Shown: positions 24,257 to 33,895, numbered from the stretch's first letter. The stretch: 64,000 nt of DNA from Candidatus Saccharimonadota bacterium (GCA_028289125.1 JAQGGZ010000004.1:46117-110116), one strand, 5' to 3'. Notes: a model not told the origin generated them from the letters alone. Numbers and translations: made by a program.

Positions 24257-25189
24257 ATGACTCCAGCTACCCTTATCGGTGTCCCCCTTGACCTCGGTGC
24301 CGAGAACCTCGGCGTCGACGTCGGTCCGGACGCCTTCCGTTATCAAGACCTTATTAAGAAACTGGCCAGCGCCGGCTTAGAAGTCGAGGATGCCGGCAAC
24401 ATCGAAGTCGGCAAGCGGGCCGACCTATCAGTCGGTGACCTCCGTTTGCGCTACCTCGACGAAATCGTCCGGGTCAACGAAGCCCTGGCGACCCAGGTCG
24501 AGACGGCCATCAAGGCCGGCCGCAAAGTGATCGTCCTCGGTGGCGACCACTCACTCAACCTTGGCACAGTTGCCGGCGCCAGCACGGCCGTCGACGGCAA
24601 GATCGGCCAGGTCTACCTCGACGCGCACGGCGATATGAACACCGACGAGTCCACCCTGACTGGCAACATCCATGGCATGCACCTGGCCAGCCTGATGGGT
24701 TTTGGAGCCCCTGCTCTCGCCCAAGCCTACGGTAACCAGGTCAAGTTACCGAAAGAAAATTTATTACACATCGGTGGCTGTGATCTCGACCAAGCCGAAA
24801 TCGACCTGATCGCCCGCGAAAACCTCGAGGCCTTCACCATGCTTGACCTCATGAAATACGGCATGGCGCCATTGCTTGAAAAGATCGACGCATTAGCCGC
24901 CAAGGCCCCGAATGTCTGGGTCAGCCTGGATCTCGACGCCATCGACAAGGTCTACGCCCCTGGTGCAGGCATGCCGAACCCGAAGGGTCTCACCTACCGA
25001 GAAGTCGTCGCTATCGCCGAATACGTCGGTCAGAAGTGCAATGTCATCGGTCTCGACGTCGTCGAGTACAACCCGCTCCAGGACATCGACCGCAAGACCG
25101 CCGAACTCGGTACCGAACTTATCGCCACTTTCCTTGGTAAACAATATAGTTGGTACAGTGGGTACCTCGAGCAGAATAAACTAGATTAA
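24257..25189 (+). CDS. Arginase/agmatinase family ureohydrolase
   Basis: 310-residue binuclear manganese enzyme that releases urea from arginine or a guanidino compound. Metal ligands are in GGDHSLNLG, YLDAHGDMNT (DxHxD) and WVSLDLDAIDKVYAPG (DxD), with HGMHLASLMG and GLDVVEYNP as further family signatures. The overall pattern favours arginase (RocF) over agmatinase, but substrate is not certain. The ATG at 24257 is chosen because TACAAT (24244-24249) ends 7 nt before it; an in-frame TTG at 24209 lies upstream of that promoter. It is followed two bases later by a small ORF. Confidence 0.93.
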   Translation: MTPATLIGVPLDLGAENLGVDVGPDAFRYQDLIKKLASAGLEVEDAGNIEVGKRADLSVGDLRLRYLDEIVRVNEALATQVETAIKAGRKVIVLGGDHSLNLGTVAGASTAVDGKIGQVYLDAHGDMNTDESTLTGNIHGMHLASLMGFGAPALAQAYGNQVKLPKENLLHIGGCDLDQAEIDLIARENLEAFTMLDLMKYGMAPLLEKIDALAAKAPNVWVSLDLDAIDKVYAPGAGMPNPKGLTYREVVAIAEYVGQKCNVIGLDVVEYNPLQDIDRKTAELGTELIATFLGKQYSWYSGYLEQNKLD

Positions 25190-25191
25190 AC

Positions 25192-25371
25192 ATGTCCGAT
25201 CCCGAACATTCCGATGGGCTACCCGAGAGCCCCGAGTCAACGCAGCCCATCCCGATCGATCCTGCGACTTTGGAGTTTTTGAAGCGAGCCTTAGAGCGGA
25301 ATAAACGTTTTACTCTTGAACACCCTGAACCGACGCCTACTCTTCCGGAAGAATCTACACTTTCAGATTAA
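25192..25371 (+). CDS. Small acidic Pro-rich protein
   Basis: 59 residues starting two bases after the arginase stop. Pro, Glu and Ser-rich ends flank a short helix (PATLEFLKRALERNKRF). No strong ribosome site, but the position suggests translational coupling with the ureohydrolase. The last four bases overlap the convergent gene 25368-26552. Codon use resembles neighbours. Function unknown. Confidence 0.5.
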   Translation: MSDPEHSDGLPESPESTQPIPIDPATLEFLKRALERNKRFTLEHPEPTPTLPEESTLSD

Positions 25372-26552
25372 GCGGCCAACAGGTAACCGGCAATGGTCTC
25401 TTGTAACTCTGCCCGCTTTTCGGCCGCTTCCAGGTGCTCCTGGGGCGGCCGTGCCAAACCACGACGAGCCGCAATTCCTTGCGCCATCCCACGCATCTCA
25501 CGGAGCGTGACGCCATTGCCAAAAATGACTACCGGAAGATAATCTTCATTTCCGGCCTGCCCTCTCTTTAATTGGGCAGGCGTAGTGATCGTTTCTTTGT
25601 CTGTAGCGCGGTAAATGACCGTGTCGAACGTCGGGTTCGGACTGAGGCCCTGGATCGGCCGACCGTCTTCCTGACTGAAAGCGTGCCTCACCCCGAAAGT
25701 ACCGATCTGACTGTCATAACGTTCGCGTAGGTCTTCGACGGCCATATCGCGCAGCAGTAGTGGTATGAGATTCTCGAAGTAAAAGCCGGCCATCAACCGC
25801 TTCTCGTTCTTCATGGCCGTAAGCAGGCGGAGAGCCTGGGCACCGACGGCCGCCTCGATACGCTTGAGTGGTACGGTAGTATTCTCTCCTTGGTTGGCGC
25901 GGTGACGAAAATCATCATTTGCCTGCTGGACTTCAAGATCTTCCTTATGTCCCCTGGCTTGGAAGCGCACGAGTGGCGATGCGGCCGGATGATTTCCGAC
26001 CGCTTCAAAGATTGCGGCAGCATGCCGCACGATGTCCGTCGGTTTCTTGTCATCATTTCCAGCGACAATAATCATATGCAGGGCTTGAGCGGCTTCAAAG
26101 GCTGTAGAAGCGTCTTTTAACGGTTCCCCGTCGATGGCACTGAGCGTATCGGCCAGTTCGATTTGTTCCACTTGGTATGCGTCAGGAAAGAAGCTGCGTT
26201 GCAGCAATAAGCTTGCCACACGGCTGACGTCGCTAACACCGTACGATCCGAGCGTATTAAAGTGCCCAATATTGGCTTTAAAGAGAGTCAGCCTACGAGT
26301 AAACTGTATCGCGTCACCGTTGCTGTGAAATATCGGCAGCCGGCCATTCAGCCACTTGTCACTGACGTCTTCGAGTAAATGGGTTCTCTCACTGAAATCA
26401 GCTTCGAACGGACTAACGTCATGCCCACCTGTTGCCAGGTGGTCACCATATTCTTCCCAATATTGGGTGTAGTCGTAATCGGCGGGCGTCGGCTCTCCTC
26501 CGGTATGATCCAGAGTGTTCAAACCAAGCTTCGTGAGGTCCGCTTCAGCCAC
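25368..26552 (-). CDS. Hypothetical protein
   Basis: 394-residue soluble protein with no recognised domain. GTG start at 26552; nearby ATGs upstream are out of frame. It is mainly helical, with a His/Tyr/Asp-rich N-terminus (DYDYTQYWEEYGDH), a middle with many Arg and Glu (KEDLEVQQANDDFRHR) and the segment YFENLIPLLLRDMAVEDLRE. No membrane segment or signal peptide. Upstream sequence has no clear promoter. It converges with the arginase pair. Function unknown. Confidence 0.75.
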   Translation of the reverse strand: MAEADLTKLGLNTLDHTGGEPTPADYDYTQYWEEYGDHLATGGHDVSPFEADFSERTHLLEDVSDKWLNGRLPIFHSNGDAIQFTRRLTLFKANIGHFNTLGSYGVSDVSRVASLLLQRSFFPDAYQVEQIELADTLSAIDGEPLKDASTAFEAAQALHMIIVAGNDDKKPTDIVRHAAAIFEAVGNHPAASPLVRFQARGHKEDLEVQQANDDFRHRANQGENTTVPLKRIEAAVGAQALRLLTAMKNEKRLMAGFYFENLIPLLLRDMAVEDLRERYDSQIGTFGVRHAFSQEDGRPIQGLSPNPTFDTVIYRATDKETITTPAQLKRGQAGNEDYLPVVIFGNGVTLREMRGMAQGIAARRGLARPPQEHLEAAEKRAELQETIAGYLLAA

Positions 26553-26622
26553 TTAAAACATCCATTACGGTTATGATTACATAATGCCCGTCCCGCCACG
26601 GATGGTCAAGTGAATTACTATA

Positions 26623-27927
26623 TCACTTTGCTAGTTTTTTGCAAGCCTTGCGAGCCGTACCGATTTCGTCCCAGTGGTGTTCACCGTCAGCGCGTTCGAT
26701 GGTTTTCTCATGACCCTTGCCTAAGAGTACGACGGTGTCGTTCTTCGTAGCGCCCCTGGAGATGGCAAATTCTATGGCCTTAGTCCGGTCGTGTACCAAG
26801 AATAAGTCCTTGTCCCGCTTCTTCCCTGCTTCTTGGGCACCAGCGGCTATTTCTTCCATGATTGTCTGGCCGTTGACGTCGCGGTCATCCTCTTCGGTAA
26901 TGACCACTTCGTCACAGTATTCACCGGCCAGTCGGCCTTGGACTGCGCGTTTAGCCTCATCACGCCGTCCAGCGGAACCGAACATGACGATCAGCTTGCC
27001 TTTGACGACCGGTCGCAAATCTTTGAACAGCTTCTCGAATGAGTCAGGCGTGTGGGCGAAGTCGACGATAACGGTCGGCTTCTGGCCTTCCTCAATCGTG
27101 GTCATGCGGCCTTCGACGCTTTCAAGTGCGGCGATACCGTGCTCGATCTGCTTGGGACTTAAGCCGACCACCCGGCCGACACAGACGGCGGCCAAGGAGT
27201 TATAGATATTGAAGGTGCCTGGAATGTTACAGGTGATGCTATAGCTTTCGTCGGCCATCTCCACCGTAAAGGTACTGCCGGCAGAAGTCTGCTTAATATT
27301 CGTAGCCCGGACAGCACCGTCATCGACCCCATACGAAATAGGATGCAAGATGTCGCTTATGAACAGCTTGGCACTCGGGTCCTCGGCGTTGACGATACCG
27401 GCGCGGAGCCCCTGCTTGTTGCTGTCGGCCAGCTTGAAGAGGCGGCGCTTGGCATCACGATACCGCTCGAAGGTCTTATGGTAGTCAAGGTGTTCGTGGG
27501 TGACATTGGTCATGACGGCGACCGAGTACGGCACGCCCCAGACACGGTTCTGTGCCAGTGCTTGACTGGTGGTCTCAAGTACGAGCCATTCAACACCCTG
27601 TTTACGCATCCACTTCAGGCGCTTCATCAGTTCCGGTACCGGCACGTTGGTCATGTGGTGTACCTGCGGCCGGATGTCGTCCCCTACTCCATAGGCGACG
27701 GTGGTCATAAGACCGACCTTGTAGCCGGCTTCATGCAACATGCGGTGAATCAGGAAACTGGTAGTGGTCTTGCCATTGGTACCGGTCACTCCGATAACCT
27801 TCATACCCCGGGCCGGAAACCCGGCTTTGGTATTGAAGGCGATAGATTCGACCAGGTGACCGTACGGTTCGATCGCCGGAAACAGGTTTTTTGGGATGAC
27901 TTTCTTGACGGTTTTGCGGATATTCAT
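26623..27927 (-). CDS. murE: Mur ligase (MurE-type UDP-MurNAc-peptide synthetase)
   Basis: 434-residue ATP-dependent ligase adding the third residue to the peptidoglycan stem peptide. ATP loop GVTGTNGKTTTSFLIH (about 46-61); central TNVTHEHLDYHKTFERYRDA with the carbamylated-Lys position in YRDAKRRLF; C-terminal VDFAHTPDSF and MFGSAGRRDEAKR. It is shorter than typical MurE (about 490) because the N-terminal UDP-binding domain is reduced. The meso-DAP signature DNPR is replaced by EEDDRDVN, so the added residue may be Lys, Orn or another diamino acid. TATACT (27934-27939, minus strand) ends 6 nt before the ATG: leaderless. Paralogue functions cannot be excluded. Confidence 0.85.
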   Translation of the reverse strand: MNIRKTVKKVIPKNLFPAIEPYGHLVESIAFNTKAGFPARGMKVIGVTGTNGKTTTSFLIHRMLHEAGYKVGLMTTVAYGVGDDIRPQVHHMTNVPVPELMKRLKWMRKQGVEWLVLETTSQALAQNRVWGVPYSVAVMTNVTHEHLDYHKTFERYRDAKRRLFKLADSNKQGLRAGIVNAEDPSAKLFISDILHPISYGVDDGAVRATNIKQTSAGSTFTVEMADESYSITCNIPGTFNIYNSLAAVCVGRVVGLSPKQIEHGIAALESVEGRMTTIEEGQKPTVIVDFAHTPDSFEKLFKDLRPVVKGKLIVMFGSAGRRDEAKRAVQGRLAGEYCDEVVITEEDDRDVNGQTIMEEIAAGAQEAGKKRDKDLFLVHDRTKAIEFAISRGATKNDTVVLLGKGHEKTIERADGEHHWDEIGTARKACKKLAK

Positions 27928-27941
27928 GCAATCAGTATACG

Positions 27942-28298
27942 CTACTGCTGGTCGGAGTGGTGCTCTTGGTTGGGCTCTGGAAGAAAGACCTCATCAGACT
28001 GCTCTTCTTCAGGAGCTTCTTCGCTGGATTCTTCAATGGGAACGACCGGGTTCATCTGAAGTTCCACTTCATTCAAAAGCTCCAGCAAGGCGTTGGCCTT
28101 GGTGTCTTCATCAGTCAGCTCATGGATCTTTTCCAAGACTTTTGGCAACAGATGAGCGTCTTCAGTCATATGCGCGATAGACAGCAACGTGTCATAGCTG
28201 ACGTCCTCGCTGGTTGCCAGCTGGTCGCTGTACGACAGCAGTTCGTTCAAAACCTGCTGTCGAAGTTGGGTTAATTGTTCGAGATTATCTGAAGCCAT
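27942..28298 (-). CDS. Acidic helical protein, paralogue of 20171-20608
   Basis: 118 residues: helical N-terminal 75 (LEQLTQLRQQVLNELLSYSD, ELTDEDTKANALLELLNEV) and an acidic Glu/Pro tail (about 20 of the last 40 are acidic). The helical part aligns with the C-terminal half of the 20171-20608 protein, notably the DE-x-ALL(E/D)-NE pattern. AAGGGG-rich Shine-Dalgarno precedes the ATG. It lies 14 bases upstream of the murE start on the same strand and downstream of the 1353-residue gene. Function unknown. Confidence 0.78.
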   Translation of the reverse strand: MASDNLEQLTQLRQQVLNELLSYSDQLATSEDVSYDTLLSIAHMTEDAHLLPKVLEKIHELTDEDTKANALLELLNEVELQMNPVVPIEESSEEAPEEEQSDEVFLPEPNQEHHSDQQ

Positions 28299-28371
28299 GG
28301 TGCCCTTTCCCCTTGTGCTTTGTTATCTGTCAGTATGAACTATCGGTCGGGTTTACGCAAACATCGACCCT

Positions 28372-31300
28372 TTAAGAGGGGCGAACAAGTTGAGCCGGCG
28401 TCTTCTCGTACAGACGGTTGCGCATACGAGCGGCGTAGCCACGGCCTTGGCTGTCGCGAGCCAGACGGCCACGCAACCAGGCGGCACCTTCAGGGGTGAA
28501 CTCAAAAGCGTATTCGTCCCAAGTGTGGCCTTCGTCGTTGCTGACCGTCTTGCGTTCCAAGGTCCATGCAGGTTTGCCGTCGACTTGAGGGAACAAGGCG
28601 CTCAAGCCCCATGTCGCCAGCGCCTGGTCGGGATACCAATGGGTCACGAAGTTGCTGACCTGGAATTCGACGCGCGAGCGGGTCGACTTAAAGCGGTTAC
28701 GGACACCGAGCGCGTTCTCTGGCTTGAATAAGCGGCCGCCGGTCTTCTGGCCACGCGGCTGGTAGCCACCTTGGTCGAACTGACCCCAGGCTTGGGGAAT
28801 GAACTTGCCTTCGCGGTAAGCCGTCAGGAGACGATCGGCTGAGCTATCAATATCGGTGCCGGCGACGTGCTTGATAACCGTGCGCGGTTTACTGCCGGCC
28901 GGGCGTGATGCAGTTCGGCCGCTCGTATAACCCGGGTCATATGCTGGACTCTGGCCGTTGCGGATCTGGAAGCCACGGGCCGCCAAGATCTTACGACCAA
29001 GTTCGGAGTCAGCCCCTGCCCCAGCGTCATTACGGTCAACACAACCACCGACGGCGGCGTAAGCCGACATACGGAAGGCCGAGTTCGGCCCGATGGTGGC
29101 AGGCTGCACTTTGTAGCCGTTATTGTTGCGCGTACTAACGAGGTTCATGACCTGCATGACCGAAGTCGCGATGCTGTAGCCTGGGAAGCGGTCAGCTTCT
29201 TTACTGCCCCAACGGATCAGGCCGACGAAGGCGTCGCTATCCTTGTTGCGCTCTTCGGCTTTGATGTAGTTCTTGAGGTACTGCGAGTGCATACCCTGAG
29301 CGTCAGCGTCATTGGTAACCATCAGGAGATCCTGGTCACTATCGATCTGGCCGTTGGCCATGGCCTGTTGGACTGACATAGCAGCGGTGTCATACAAAGT
29401 CTTGATGACTTCACCGTACATCTTGCCCTTACGGACGTTATCAACCCAGTCGCGGGTCCATACCTTGGTAAAGGTAGCAATGTTCAGGCTTGGATACGTC
29501 TGGCGGGCGCGTTCGATTTCAGCCATGGTCTTTTCGATAGCAGCCTGCTTGGTCGGGTCCTGCTCGGAATCATCAATCCAGTTGACGTTCAACAGCAGAG
29601 TCGTCTGTTTGAGAGCTTCTTCATCCTGCTTAGCGTATAGGGAAAGCGTCTTGAAGATATTGTCTGCCTCGGCTACTCCGGCGACCGGCATAACGACCAG
29701 CAGACGGCTATCTTTATTCAAGCCGCCTAGTTCCTGACTCTGGCGGATGTTGTCATCGATTTCAGCTACGTAGTCATCACCACGGCGGCGGGCGAGTTCA
29801 TCGCGGTAGAAGTCGAGTTCCTCGCGAGGGTTGAGCACCGCATCGGGGTTTTCAAGAAGTCGAGGCGAGCGTTCCTGTGCCCATTCTTCTGGCGTCTGGC
29901 GACCATAGCCGTAGTAACCGGCTTCGATAACCGGTCGTTCGGCGGCCGGACTCTGCTCAAGTCCCCGCCGGCCATAAACAGGTAATACGAACGGCACTTC
30001 TACTGGTAATTCCCTTTCAGCCGGAGCTGACAGCGCGGAAACGATGCGCTCATGATGGGTTACCTGGGTCGTCTCGACATGATCGACGCCGGGGTTCGGC
30101 TGGCCTTCGCCGACGACAGTTGCAAGCATGCGCACATTGGTGCCGCCGTCAGATGCCTGGCCGGTGACCTGGACGGCTTCGGCGAATGCGCCGACGAAGT
30201 GGGTCTGCCCGTCACGGTTTTCAAATAAGCTTTGGCCGATGTAGCTGTTCGGATCGATGACGGCGTTGCCGTTAGCATCGACGTCGACCATGTAGACATG
30301 TGACTGAGTGCCTTCGGTAACCGACAGGGCGATTTTCATCTGACCGTTCACGATCATGTTATGAGCGTCGGTCGACTGGCCCTCGGCAAATGACCCGTCT
30401 TGCAACATCGAGTTGACATTGAATACGTAGTTGCCATGTTCATCCATACCGGTACCATTGGCACCGCCCCAGTCAAGGAGAAGCTCGTTCTGGTCATAGG
30501 CGGAGGTGTCGTTGTCGTACCAGAGTTCACGGTGGATGGCGGTGAACTGGTCAGGATGGGCGCTCATGTACTCATCCGGAGTGCGTGGGATGTCTTCGGT
30601 CGTGGTGGTAGTGGTGTCGTACTGTTGGGTCGTTTCAGCCAGGTTGAAGCCGTGGTCTTTCAGGGCGTCGACGCTGCCATCGGTCAGATGGCCGTCCTCG
30701 CCGAAGTGAAGAGCGGTTACGACATTGTTGTCGGCGTCCAGCAAGTCTGCGCTACCACCGTCGACCGGGCCGAGGTGATAGCCGTCCGGCAACTGCGTGC
30801 CGGCGTTGGCTGATATTTCCTGTACCGAGCCGGTCGGGCCTACGCCGCCAGCTTCAAAATGGCCATGGTTGAAGAGACCGGCCAAAAGGGTGCGACGGTC
30901 CTGTTGATTGTCGCTACCCTCGAATACTCCTTGTAAGGAGTCCGAGAAGACTGACCTGACTTCTTGGATAGCGGTACCGACGACGACTGCGCTGACGGTA
31001 GCGACGGCGGCCATCTTAAGGGTTTCCTGGCGACGGATCTTGTTGAAGAGACGGTCACGGTCATTAAGGTCGGGGTTAAGTGCTTCTTCGAGGCGCGCCT
31101 CATCCTGGTCATATATGTCATCGGGGTCCCGGCTCTCAAAACCAAGCGAGGCCATATCGGCGTCGGACAGTGCTTCGAGCGCTTTCTTGAAAGCGACCCG
31201 GCCCTTGGCGGCGGCGATATCAAGACCGAGCCGCTCGGATTCGACGGCGAACTTACTGGAATACTGCAGCAGGTCGATGGCTTCTTCGTCAGACTTACGG

Positions 31301-32433
31301 ACTCGGGTGTGGGCTTCGGTCAGGCTGCCTAATAATGAGCGGACCGATTCGTGGCGGCTGGCATCAAGACTGGCGGTAGCAGCTTCGATGGCTGCGGTAA
31401 GGTCAAGGGCTGAAACGGTCTCGTAGCGGGTATCTTCGAGCTTCTGACGCTTCTTGCTGTCAAGCGGTACGTCCTGCCCTTCAGCCATCTGGCGCATGTG
31501 CTGGCGGCGCTCCTGGCCCATGCGGGCGTGTTCGCGGGCACCGGCGATGACACCGGCACCGACACCCATACCGACTGTGTAGCCGAGGGCAGTTATGGCT
31601 TTCTGGGTCGTCCATTTGCTGGCAGAGATCGCGACACCGGCTGCGACGGCAATGGTGGTTTCGTTGACGAGACTGCCGGCTTTGGTCGAGTACAGTTTGT
31701 TGACCAGGCGGTCAGTACGGGTTTCCTGGGCTTCGGTGCGGACACCGACGCGGGCTTCACCGGTTCGGCCGGTCAGGGCGGTCTCGATGCGATCAAGGCC
31801 GATACCGTGGGCAGCGGCTGCTTTGGCATGCTCAGCGACTTTCAGGATGTTGTCGGCGAACAATAAACCTTTGTTTCGGTCTTCTTGTTTCAGGCCGCGG
31901 CCGTATTCATTCAGTAAACGGGTGCGGGCTTCGCGTAAATCTTCGGCGCCCATCGATCCGTCAGCATATTGCTTAACGAGCGACTTAAGGCCGTCGTGTA
32001 ACTCGGCGCCATGGTCGGTCTCGTCCATGCTCTCGTTGTACTCGCCGTCATGTAAGGTGGCGTATTCATGGGTAAAGCGCTCGACGACAGCCGACATGGC
32101 TTGGTCGTGATCCTGCTCCGTGCCGCCCTGCAGCGCGTACAGGTTATCGGATTCCATGATCTCATTGCGACCGCGCTGAATCTCACGCTGGCGGATGAAA
32201 TCACGGGCGATGTTGCCATGCCAGATTTTCTTTAGGAAACCTTTGAAACCGCGCTGCGTGGTCTGCTCGCCGATATATGCGTCGGCGTGGTCAACCGAGT
32301 TCTCGACGACACCGCGCGAGACATCGACGATCTGCAGCGACAGATGCTTCTCAAGCTCAGCCTGGTCTTCGTAGTTCGGTGGCGGCAACTGCTCTTCTGG
32401 CGGTATCGGTTGTGGGGCGGTCTCGGTCGACAT
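28372..32433 (-). CDS. 1353-residue protein with C-terminal glycosyltransferase-like domain
   Basis: Very large protein. Residues 1-260 are polar and charged (acid- and Gln-rich), then hydrophobic stretches near 262-305 (TTIAVAAGVAISASKW, ALGYTVGMGVGAGVIAGA) and around 470-490 (AAVATVSAVVVGTAI) suggest membrane passages or insertion. Residues 520-860 are Asp/Asn/Gly-rich and repeat-like, with blocks of Thr. From about 900 a GT-A/GT2-like domain appears: LLVVMPVAGVAEADNIF, a DxD-type TNDADAQGM near 1040, and GPNSAFRMSAYAAVGGC with downstream acidic residues. This may be a surface-associated glycosyltransferase or an envelope protein that also glycosylates. Assignment of the C-terminal domain is by motif. 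It is transcribed after the DUF5663-like gene. Confidence 0.8.
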   Translation of the reverse strand: MSTETAPQPIPPEEQLPPPNYEDQAELEKHLSLQIVDVSRGVVENSVDHADAYIGEQTTQRGFKGFLKKIWHGNIARDFIRQREIQRGRNEIMESDNLYALQGGTEQDHDQAMSAVVERFTHEYATLHDGEYNESMDETDHGAELHDGLKSLVKQYADGSMGAEDLREARTRLLNEYGRGLKQEDRNKGLLFADNILKVAEHAKAAAAHGIGLDRIETALTGRTGEARVGVRTEAQETRTDRLVNKLYSTKAGSLVNETTIAVAAGVAISASKWTTQKAITALGYTVGMGVGAGVIAGAREHARMGQERRQHMRQMAEGQDVPLDSKKRQKLEDTRYETVSALDLTAAIEAATASLDASRHESVRSLLGSLTEAHTRVRKSDEEAIDLLQYSSKFAVESERLGLDIAAAKGRVAFKKALEALSDADMASLGFESRDPDDIYDQDEARLEEALNPDLNDRDRLFNKIRRQETLKMAAVATVSAVVVGTAIQEVRSVFSDSLQGVFEGSDNQQDRRTLLAGLFNHGHFEAGGVGPTGSVQEISANAGTQLPDGYHLGPVDGGSADLLDADNNVVTALHFGEDGHLTDGSVDALKDHGFNLAETTQQYDTTTTTTEDIPRTPDEYMSAHPDQFTAIHRELWYDNDTSAYDQNELLLDWGGANGTGMDEHGNYVFNVNSMLQDGSFAEGQSTDAHNMIVNGQMKIALSVTEGTQSHVYMVDVDANGNAVIDPNSYIGQSLFENRDGQTHFVGAFAEAVQVTGQASDGGTNVRMLATVVGEGQPNPGVDHVETTQVTHHERIVSALSAPAERELPVEVPFVLPVYGRRGLEQSPAAERPVIEAGYYGYGRQTPEEWAQERSPRLLENPDAVLNPREELDFYRDELARRRGDDYVAEIDDNIRQSQELGGLNKDSRLLVVMPVAGVAEADNIFKTLSLYAKQDEEALKQTTLLLNVNWIDDSEQDPTKQAAIEKTMAEIERARQTYPSLNIATFTKVWTRDWVDNVRKGKMYGEVIKTLYDTAAMSVQQAMANGQIDSDQDLLMVTNDADAQGMHSQYLKNYIKAEERNKDSDAFVGLIRWGSKEADRFPGYSIATSVMQVMNLVSTRNNNGYKVQPATIGPNSAFRMSAYAAVGGCVDRNDAGAGADSELGRKILAARGFQIRNGQSPAYDPGYTSGRTASRPAGSKPRTVIKHVAGTDIDSSADRLLTAYREGKFIPQAWGQFDQGGYQPRGQKTGGRLFKPENALGVRNRFKSTRSRVEFQVSNFVTHWYPDQALATWGLSALFPQVDGKPAWTLERKTVSNDEGHTWDEYAFEFTPEGAAWLRGRLARDSQGRGYAARMRNRLYEKTPAQLVRPS

Positions 32434-32448
32434 GGCATCAATCTCTTT

Positions 32449-32748
32449 TTATGCTTGGATTCCTAAATACAGGGCCCGGAACTCTAGTAAGGCGCGGGTG
32501 GTAATTTCCTGCTGGTTCGGGACGTGTTCGGCGATGAACTGCTGGAAGGCCTCGGCATTTTCGGGCTGGGTGTCGACGAGATGTTCAAGGGCGGTGGCAT
32601 CTTCGTCACTCAATGATTCGATGATGCGCTTATTGACTAAGTTGGAAGCCCGCTCGGACAAATCGTGAATAAGCTGTTCCTGAACAGCTTCATCGAGGTC
32701 GGCCGGGAGGCCCTTTTCACTTAGTAATTGGAGGATGAATGTTTCCAT
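32449..32748 (-). CDS. DUF5663-like small protein
   Basis: 99-residue helical, acidic protein. The pattern (LPADLDEAVQEQLIHDLSER, KRIIESLSDEDATALEHLVD, then a C-terminal helix) fits DUF5663, a family mostly seen in CPR bacteria. It is 15 bases upstream of the 1353-residue gene and likely co-transcribed. Family naming is from memory of its pattern, so moderate confidence. Role unknown. Confidence 0.68.
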   Translation of the reverse strand: METFILQLLSEKGLPADLDEAVQEQLIHDLSERASNLVNKRIIESLSDEDATALEHLVDTQPENAEAFQQFIAEHVPNQQEITTRALLEFRALYLGIQA

Positions 32749-32830
32749 AGATGATATTTTTGTTTACTTTTTAATTTATTAGCGCATTATACCATATTTA
32801 TTGCAAAAGCAATAGGGGTAGGCCATTTGA

Positions 32831-32836
32831 TACAAT
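32831..32836 (+). promoter_or_regulatory. tsaD -10 element TACAAT
   Basis: TACAAT ends 9 nt before the tsaD ATG, leaving at most two or three leader bases. No ribosome site is visible. Confidence 0.55.
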
Positions 32837-32845
32837 AGATGGCAA

Positions 32846-33895
32846 ATGGTGATTTTAGGAATTGAAAGCAGCTGTGACGAAACAGCGGTGGCTATCGTAC
32901 GCGATGGCCGTGAACTCGTGAGCAATGTCGTGGCCAGCAGCATGGATCAGCACGTCATCTATGGAGGTGTCGTGCCCGAGATTGCAGCCCGCAGCCATAT
33001 CGAGGTCATCATTCCGACCGTCGATGAGGCCCTCCGTCAGGCCGATATGACCTGGGATGATATCGACGGCATCGCTGTCACCTACGGCGCCGGCCTGGGC
33101 GGCTCACTGCTCATCGGTGTCGTAACCGCCCGCACGCTCGCCCTTACCTTCGGCAAACCACTCTATCCCGTCAATCACGTTGAAGCGCATGTTTATGCTA
33201 ACTTCTTGACCGTGTCAGATGTACCGGCCGTTTCGGCCCGCTCCGAGCAACCGGCTTTCCCGATGTTAGCGATTATCGTCTCCGGCGGACACAGCCAATT
33301 GGCACTCTTTCAGGATCACGGCACATATGAACTGCTGGGCCAGACGCAGGATGATGCCATCGGCGAAGCTTTTGACAAGGTAGCCAAGATTCTCGGCCTT
33401 CCCTACCCTGGCGGCCCGAGCATTGCCAAAGCCGCCCAAGAAGGAGACGCGTACGCCTATTCCCTGCCGAAAGCCAAGATGAGCGGTGAATATGATTTCA
33501 GCTTCTCGGGGCTTAAGACGGCGGTACTGCGGCTGGCGCAACAGCTTATCGGAGAAGACTTTACCTTCCCTTCGTTCAAATTGGCCGAACGGCTGACTGA
33601 AAAACAGAAAGTGGACATCGCTGCCAGTTTCCAGCGTATCGCCATCGAGACGATCGTCGGTAAAGCGTTGCTGGCCTACGAAAGGTACGCCCCCGCCAGC
33701 GTCGTCATCGCCGGTGGTGTCGCAGCCAGCCAAGAATTACGCCGCCAATTGCTCGAGTCCCTACCCTCCCCTATTGAATTCCCGGATTTTAAGTTGTGCA
33801 CGGATAACGGTGCCATGGTCGCCACCCGGGCCTGCTTCCCCTTGAAAACAGCCGACCCGTTCAGTTTGGATATCAATCCGAACCTCAGTATGTAA
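32846..33895 (+). CDS. tsaD: tRNA N6-threonylcarbamoyladenosine transferase
   Basis: 349-residue ASKHA-fold protein that transfers threonylcarbamoyl to A37 of ANN-decoding tRNAs (t6A). N-terminal ILGIESSCDETAVAIV, metal-binding HVEAH in NHVEAHVYANF, IVSGGHSQLALF and the late Asp (KLCTDNGAMVA) are typical. Partners TsaB/C/E are not in this window. Divergent from the minus-strand cluster ending at 32748. A palindrome TCCTGA-A-TCAGGA (33907-33919) lies just after the stop, before the valS upstream region. Confidence 0.97.
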   Translation: MVILGIESSCDETAVAIVRDGRELVSNVVASSMDQHVIYGGVVPEIAARSHIEVIIPTVDEALRQADMTWDDIDGIAVTYGAGLGGSLLIGVVTARTLALTFGKPLYPVNHVEAHVYANFLTVSDVPAVSARSEQPAFPMLAIIVSGGHSQLALFQDHGTYELLGQTQDDAIGEAFDKVAKILGLPYPGGPSIAKAAQEGDAYAYSLPKAKMSGEYDFSFSGLKTAVLRLAQQLIGEDFTFPSFKLAERLTEKQKVDIAASFQRIAIETIVGKALLAYERYAPASVVIAGGVAASQELRRQLLESLPSPIEFPDFKLCTDNGAMVATRACFPLKTADPFSLDINPNLSM

